A stretch of DNA of 64,000 nucleotides from Rhea pennata (taxonomy: Eukaryota > Chordata > Aves > Rheiformes > Rheidae), in NCBI RefSeq assembly GCF_028389875.1, contig NC_084667.1, positions 63,156,570 through 63,220,569 of the forward strand, in the 5' to 3' direction. Position 1 is the first letter of the stretch. Each line of letters begins with the position of its first letter. Shown here one piece after another: positions 60,973-64,000 of the stretch. The notes beneath the pieces are model-generated. The model searched no databases, was not told the DNA's origin, and saw only the letters and a program-made list of their open reading frames with translations. The position numbers were made by a program, and so were the translations under genes.

Positions 60973-61014
60973 GAGCTGCTTTGTCTGTCTTGTGGAAAGC
61001 TAGTGTTTGACCTG
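60973..61014 (+). other. Exon-like 42-base segment of a possible divergent transcript
   Basis: A pyrimidine-rich acceptor ending CGCTTTAG precedes 42 bases that end at the strong donor CTG|GTAAGTT. The segment is open in one frame (ELLCLSCGKLVFDL), but this short peptide is not recognisable. It may belong to the transcript starting in the SNAPC1 island. Confidence 0.25.
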
Positions 61015-61363
61015 GTAAGTTATAGTGCTAAACCTCTTCTGATCATGGATGCAGTATACTTAATTTAGGTAGGAAAACCACTGTGACTAAGGTGAACAGG
61101 GTTTGGCTGTAAATACAAGGTAGAATTTATAAATGCTCTTAGAAGGTAGACTGTATGCATATCTTGTGTCAAAGTTTCTGTTGACTCTATGATGGCAGGT
61201 AAGTCAGGCCTTAGCTGTGCACAGAGTTTTAGTTATGCAGCATAGCATTATTTAGTTCACTTACAAAAGTGTTTTTGTTATTTACTATTTTCATGTTTTT
61301 AGAGCTGGGGTAACTACTGAACAGAAAGATCAGAGATGTCCCAAATTAGAAACAAACCCTCTC

Positions 61364-61369
61364 TTTATT
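61364..61369 (-). terminator. Candidate minus-strand poly(A) signal
   Basis: AATAAA on the minus strand is followed by GAGAGGGTTTGTTTC, a G/T-rich downstream element, and preceded by AT-rich UTR-like sequence. It may end a minus-strand transcript coming from the right. In human, HIF1A lies immediately upstream of SNAPC1 on the same strand, so a long HIF1A 3' UTR is possible, but no HIF1A coding sequence is visible up to 64000. Confidence 0.35.
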
Positions 61370-64000
61370 GAATTTTATACTGTTACACAATCAAAAAGAA
61401 ATACAATCACAAATATGTCAAATGTTTCAAGAGAAATATCAATTGCAATACATTGTACTTGGTTCCAAAAAGAATTCCATTAAAATATACCACTTTTTCA
61501 TGAGAGAATACTGCTATTATTCACAAAATCTACCCATATTGTATAAATCCAGTAGCAAACTAACTTTTTGGTAACTTGGCAAGCCTCGCTCAAGGTAAAC
61601 AGGGAAGCAGAAGGAGAATAAAAATCCATTTCTAGAATTTGGATCAAAATCACAGTTTTCTTCCAGAATGGAGCTTTCCAGGGAGACAAGTGCCTGATAG
61701 CTAATGCTGTTTTTAGTGCAGCCTGGATACCCAACTCATTTAAATTCCTATGAAAATACTGGCTTTTCTGCAAAGCACTCTTAGGCTGTAAAATATTCAT
61801 TTTCATATTAGCCTATTACAGTTCAAAAATCTGAATCATGTAGTGACAGCTAAAAAAACTTTGTGTTCTGATCAGTAGCAGCTGATCAAAGATGATAGGG
61901 GAACAAATGGTTGACCTCAGACATATTCAGCTATAGACCAATTCATACCAGTAGAATACTCATGATTCCTAGAGGTAAGAGCACTATTCAAAGGAAATGA
62001 TTCATTCAGCGGTGTAACAATTTAGCAATGTAACATTCAGCAATGAGAAAAAGCTTGCCAATAGATACTAGTGAAACAGCCTATATTTCTGTATTGTTTA
62101 GCTACCATTCTTCTGCTGTTTAATTGTTCAGTTACTTTAAATAATACAAGACTATATTAAATATGCAATTTAAGAACTTGTAATAATCAGAATTTTTTAT
62201 TTCTATCACTTTAATAGAAACCTAATAGAAAAATCCATTCAAAGCAAATTCTTTAGTCTGGAGATGGTCACCAGTGCTATAAGTAAGGTTTTAATTGTCC
62301 TTTCTGGCCTCAATCTGTGATTCTTTGATGTAATTCATTATCACTGGGGGAAGGTTTGATGTGTGCACACAGACACAACTGACATAGAAACTGATAATAA
62401 ACTGATTTAGTTTTACACAAAAGCTTTTCAACACCAACATACAGCCCAAGCCTACCTTCCTACCATGGGAGGATGGTGGGGTAGAAAGTGTACACCTTAA
62501 ATTCCAAGCTACCTTAACTTATACTGTATATTACACCTGAAATCAAGTCACTGGACAGTGGACTTAAAATTGACAGTGTGGGAGATGCACATCTATTTAA
62601 TTATGACTTTTTTAGTTCAAGGAATATTGTAAGTGCTGGCTTAAAAATACATAAACCCATTTAGCTTTTAACAAAATCAGCTAACCGGAGTGAGTTGGTG
62701 AGAAAGACAGAAGTAACTCATTTGTGATTTTTTTTCAAAGTCAAGGTTATAAAATAATTACAGATGTAGAGAATAAAGGCAGAGGAAATAGAATAATATA
62801 ACTGTGCTACATATAAGAACAAAGTGTAATGGCTTATTCATTTGCAAGTGTATTAGCAAAATGCAACCTGAATCCTAATAGTTTGACAGTGGTCAGGTTG
62901 GTAAGTCTGCATACAGCAGACAGGGAATAACTGAGGGCCTGCAGAATAAAAGAAATTCAGATCACAATCTGGTCTGAAATAGCGGAAGAAACTGAATTCT
63001 CGAACAATGGTGAGCAAGGAGCTAGAAGAGTAATCAGTTGGAATCTGCACAGGAAAAAAAATGTAAAAAGCTATGAAGATACAGCTTGACTACTGCTGCA
63101 GTTGTGATAACCTTCCAAAAGCTAACTTCATCCTGTTCAGTTATGTGGTAATGATAATCTAGCCTGTCTTTAATATGCAAAGGAGAACAGTATATCCAGC
63201 TGCAGTTTCTTTTCTACTACTGGCAACAAATCAATATTCTGTTACATAGCACCTTAACACTTCAAGCGAGCGAGCGAAGAGATTATTCAAAAAAATCACT
63301 AAGCAAGCCTTCAAAAATGAACATTTCTAGAAGCTTGTCCTCCAAAGTAGGTTTACGATCAGCATATGTATTCCTAGAATGTAAGGGGGGGAACACCCAA
63401 ACAAAACTTCCTAAAATGTGTATTTCTAGATTTTGTGACTCACATTTACATTTAGCAAAGCTCTGTTACTGCTACTTTTCCATGCTTTCTTCAGTGTCTC
63501 TAAGCAACCTATGGAACTATTCCCTCCCCCACCCCTCCCCCCCCCCGTTTTAACATCAAATAATTATTCTTCTCCATCAGGATTTATAGTAGCCATAACT
63601 TCAAGGATAAGGCCAGATTGGTCAGGTCCTATTTATTATTTTAAGAATTGCCTGGGCAGAGAAAGGGGGGAATGTTTGAAGGATTTATGTGTGATTTTGA
63701 AATTAGTGGTTTTTTTTTCCTCTCCCTCTCTACAGATTAAATTCCATAAGTCTACTGCAGCTCACTCCAAGAATTACTTATTTCAGCCACTTTTACTAGG
63801 ATACTAATTAAAATAGTATGCCTGGTTAATACAACAGTATATGAATTGGGAAGATCTTAGCAGCCATGAATTTAAATGAGTACTATTTCATCTATCATTA
63901 ATACCAGAGATGATTCCAGCTGGCCAATAACTGTAAATCATATGTGGGTCACTTAAGTTTTCCTGCTTCTTGTAATGTGGATATTCACTCAGGTAACTTG

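Larger units (their letters stand above)
59201..64000. other. Sequence right of the SNAPC1 promoter, no recognised coding exon
   Basis: AT-rich sequence holding the possible divergent-transcript exon and the minus poly(A) signal listed separately. A minus-strand segment at 62853-63050 is open after a good acceptor (TTTTTTTTCCTGTGCAG) and encodes LLTIVREFSFFRYFRPD, but I cannot assign it. Further strong plus donors occur at 61198 (CAG|GTAAGTC) and near 63990. Confidence 0.5.

Noticed and set aside
1-64000. CRISPR arrays, operons, intact endogenous retrovirus or complete LINE
   Set aside because: No repeat-spacer arrays, no paired LTRs and no full-length reverse-transcriptase frame were seen. 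The sequence is vertebrate.

Overview
This window looks like avian nuclear DNA, most likely from a passerine. It is mostly AT-rich, non-coding sequence with CR1 LINE copies of several ages in both orientations. At 20191-20329 it holds a tRNA-headed SINE with a CR1 tail, the architecture known from the passerine TguSINE1 family. There are two CpG islands, and one vertebrate gene can be resolved exon by exon. I see no bacterial, viral, CRISPR or operon-like organisation.

The supported gene is SNAPC1 (SNAP43 subunit of the snRNA-activating protein complex) on the minus strand. I traced ten coding exons, from the start codon at 58342-58340 to the stop codon at 49449-49447. All splice sites are GT-AG, all phases are consistent, and the predicted protein is about 371 residues (human about 368). 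Its promoter lies in a CpG island (about 58.0-59.2 kb) with a palindromic NRF1 site. The island also has a strong plus-strand splice donor, which suggests divergent transcription to the right. Intron 1 carries a short (GGGGCC)n tract and a (GGCAG)n tract.

To the left of SNAPC1 there is a belt of degraded CR1 (47.1-49.0 kb). Then comes a second CpG island (about 44.85-45.6 kb) with a good Kozak ATG and a donor on the minus strand (first coding exon 45124-45142). Next to it is a 61-bp minisatellite of 12 units (44110-44809), then a CR1 copy whose 3' end nearly matches the tail of the SINE. If that first exon is real, the left 45 kb is largely one long intron. I recognise no downstream exon of a known gene in it. 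One exon-like, CpG-retaining, cysteine-rich reading frame at 20896-21059 has an acceptor in the matching phase and could join to the island exon as a protein of about 60 residues. This is speculative. Human synteny (HIF1A, SNAPC1, SYT16 on one strand) would predict SYT16 on the left and HIF1A on the right, but no exon of either is recognisable here.

The left 44 kb otherwise contains CR1 fragments (8.9, 10.7, 21.1, 43.4 kb), an L2-like reverse-transcriptase fossil (35.4-36.1 kb), MIR/CORE-SINE-like pieces (18.9 and 35.0 kb), long poly(A)/poly(T) tracts, and a few motif-rich blocks that could be regulatory. The right end (59.2-64.0 kb) has possible exons of a divergent transcript and a minus-strand poly(A) signal that may end a neighbouring gene.
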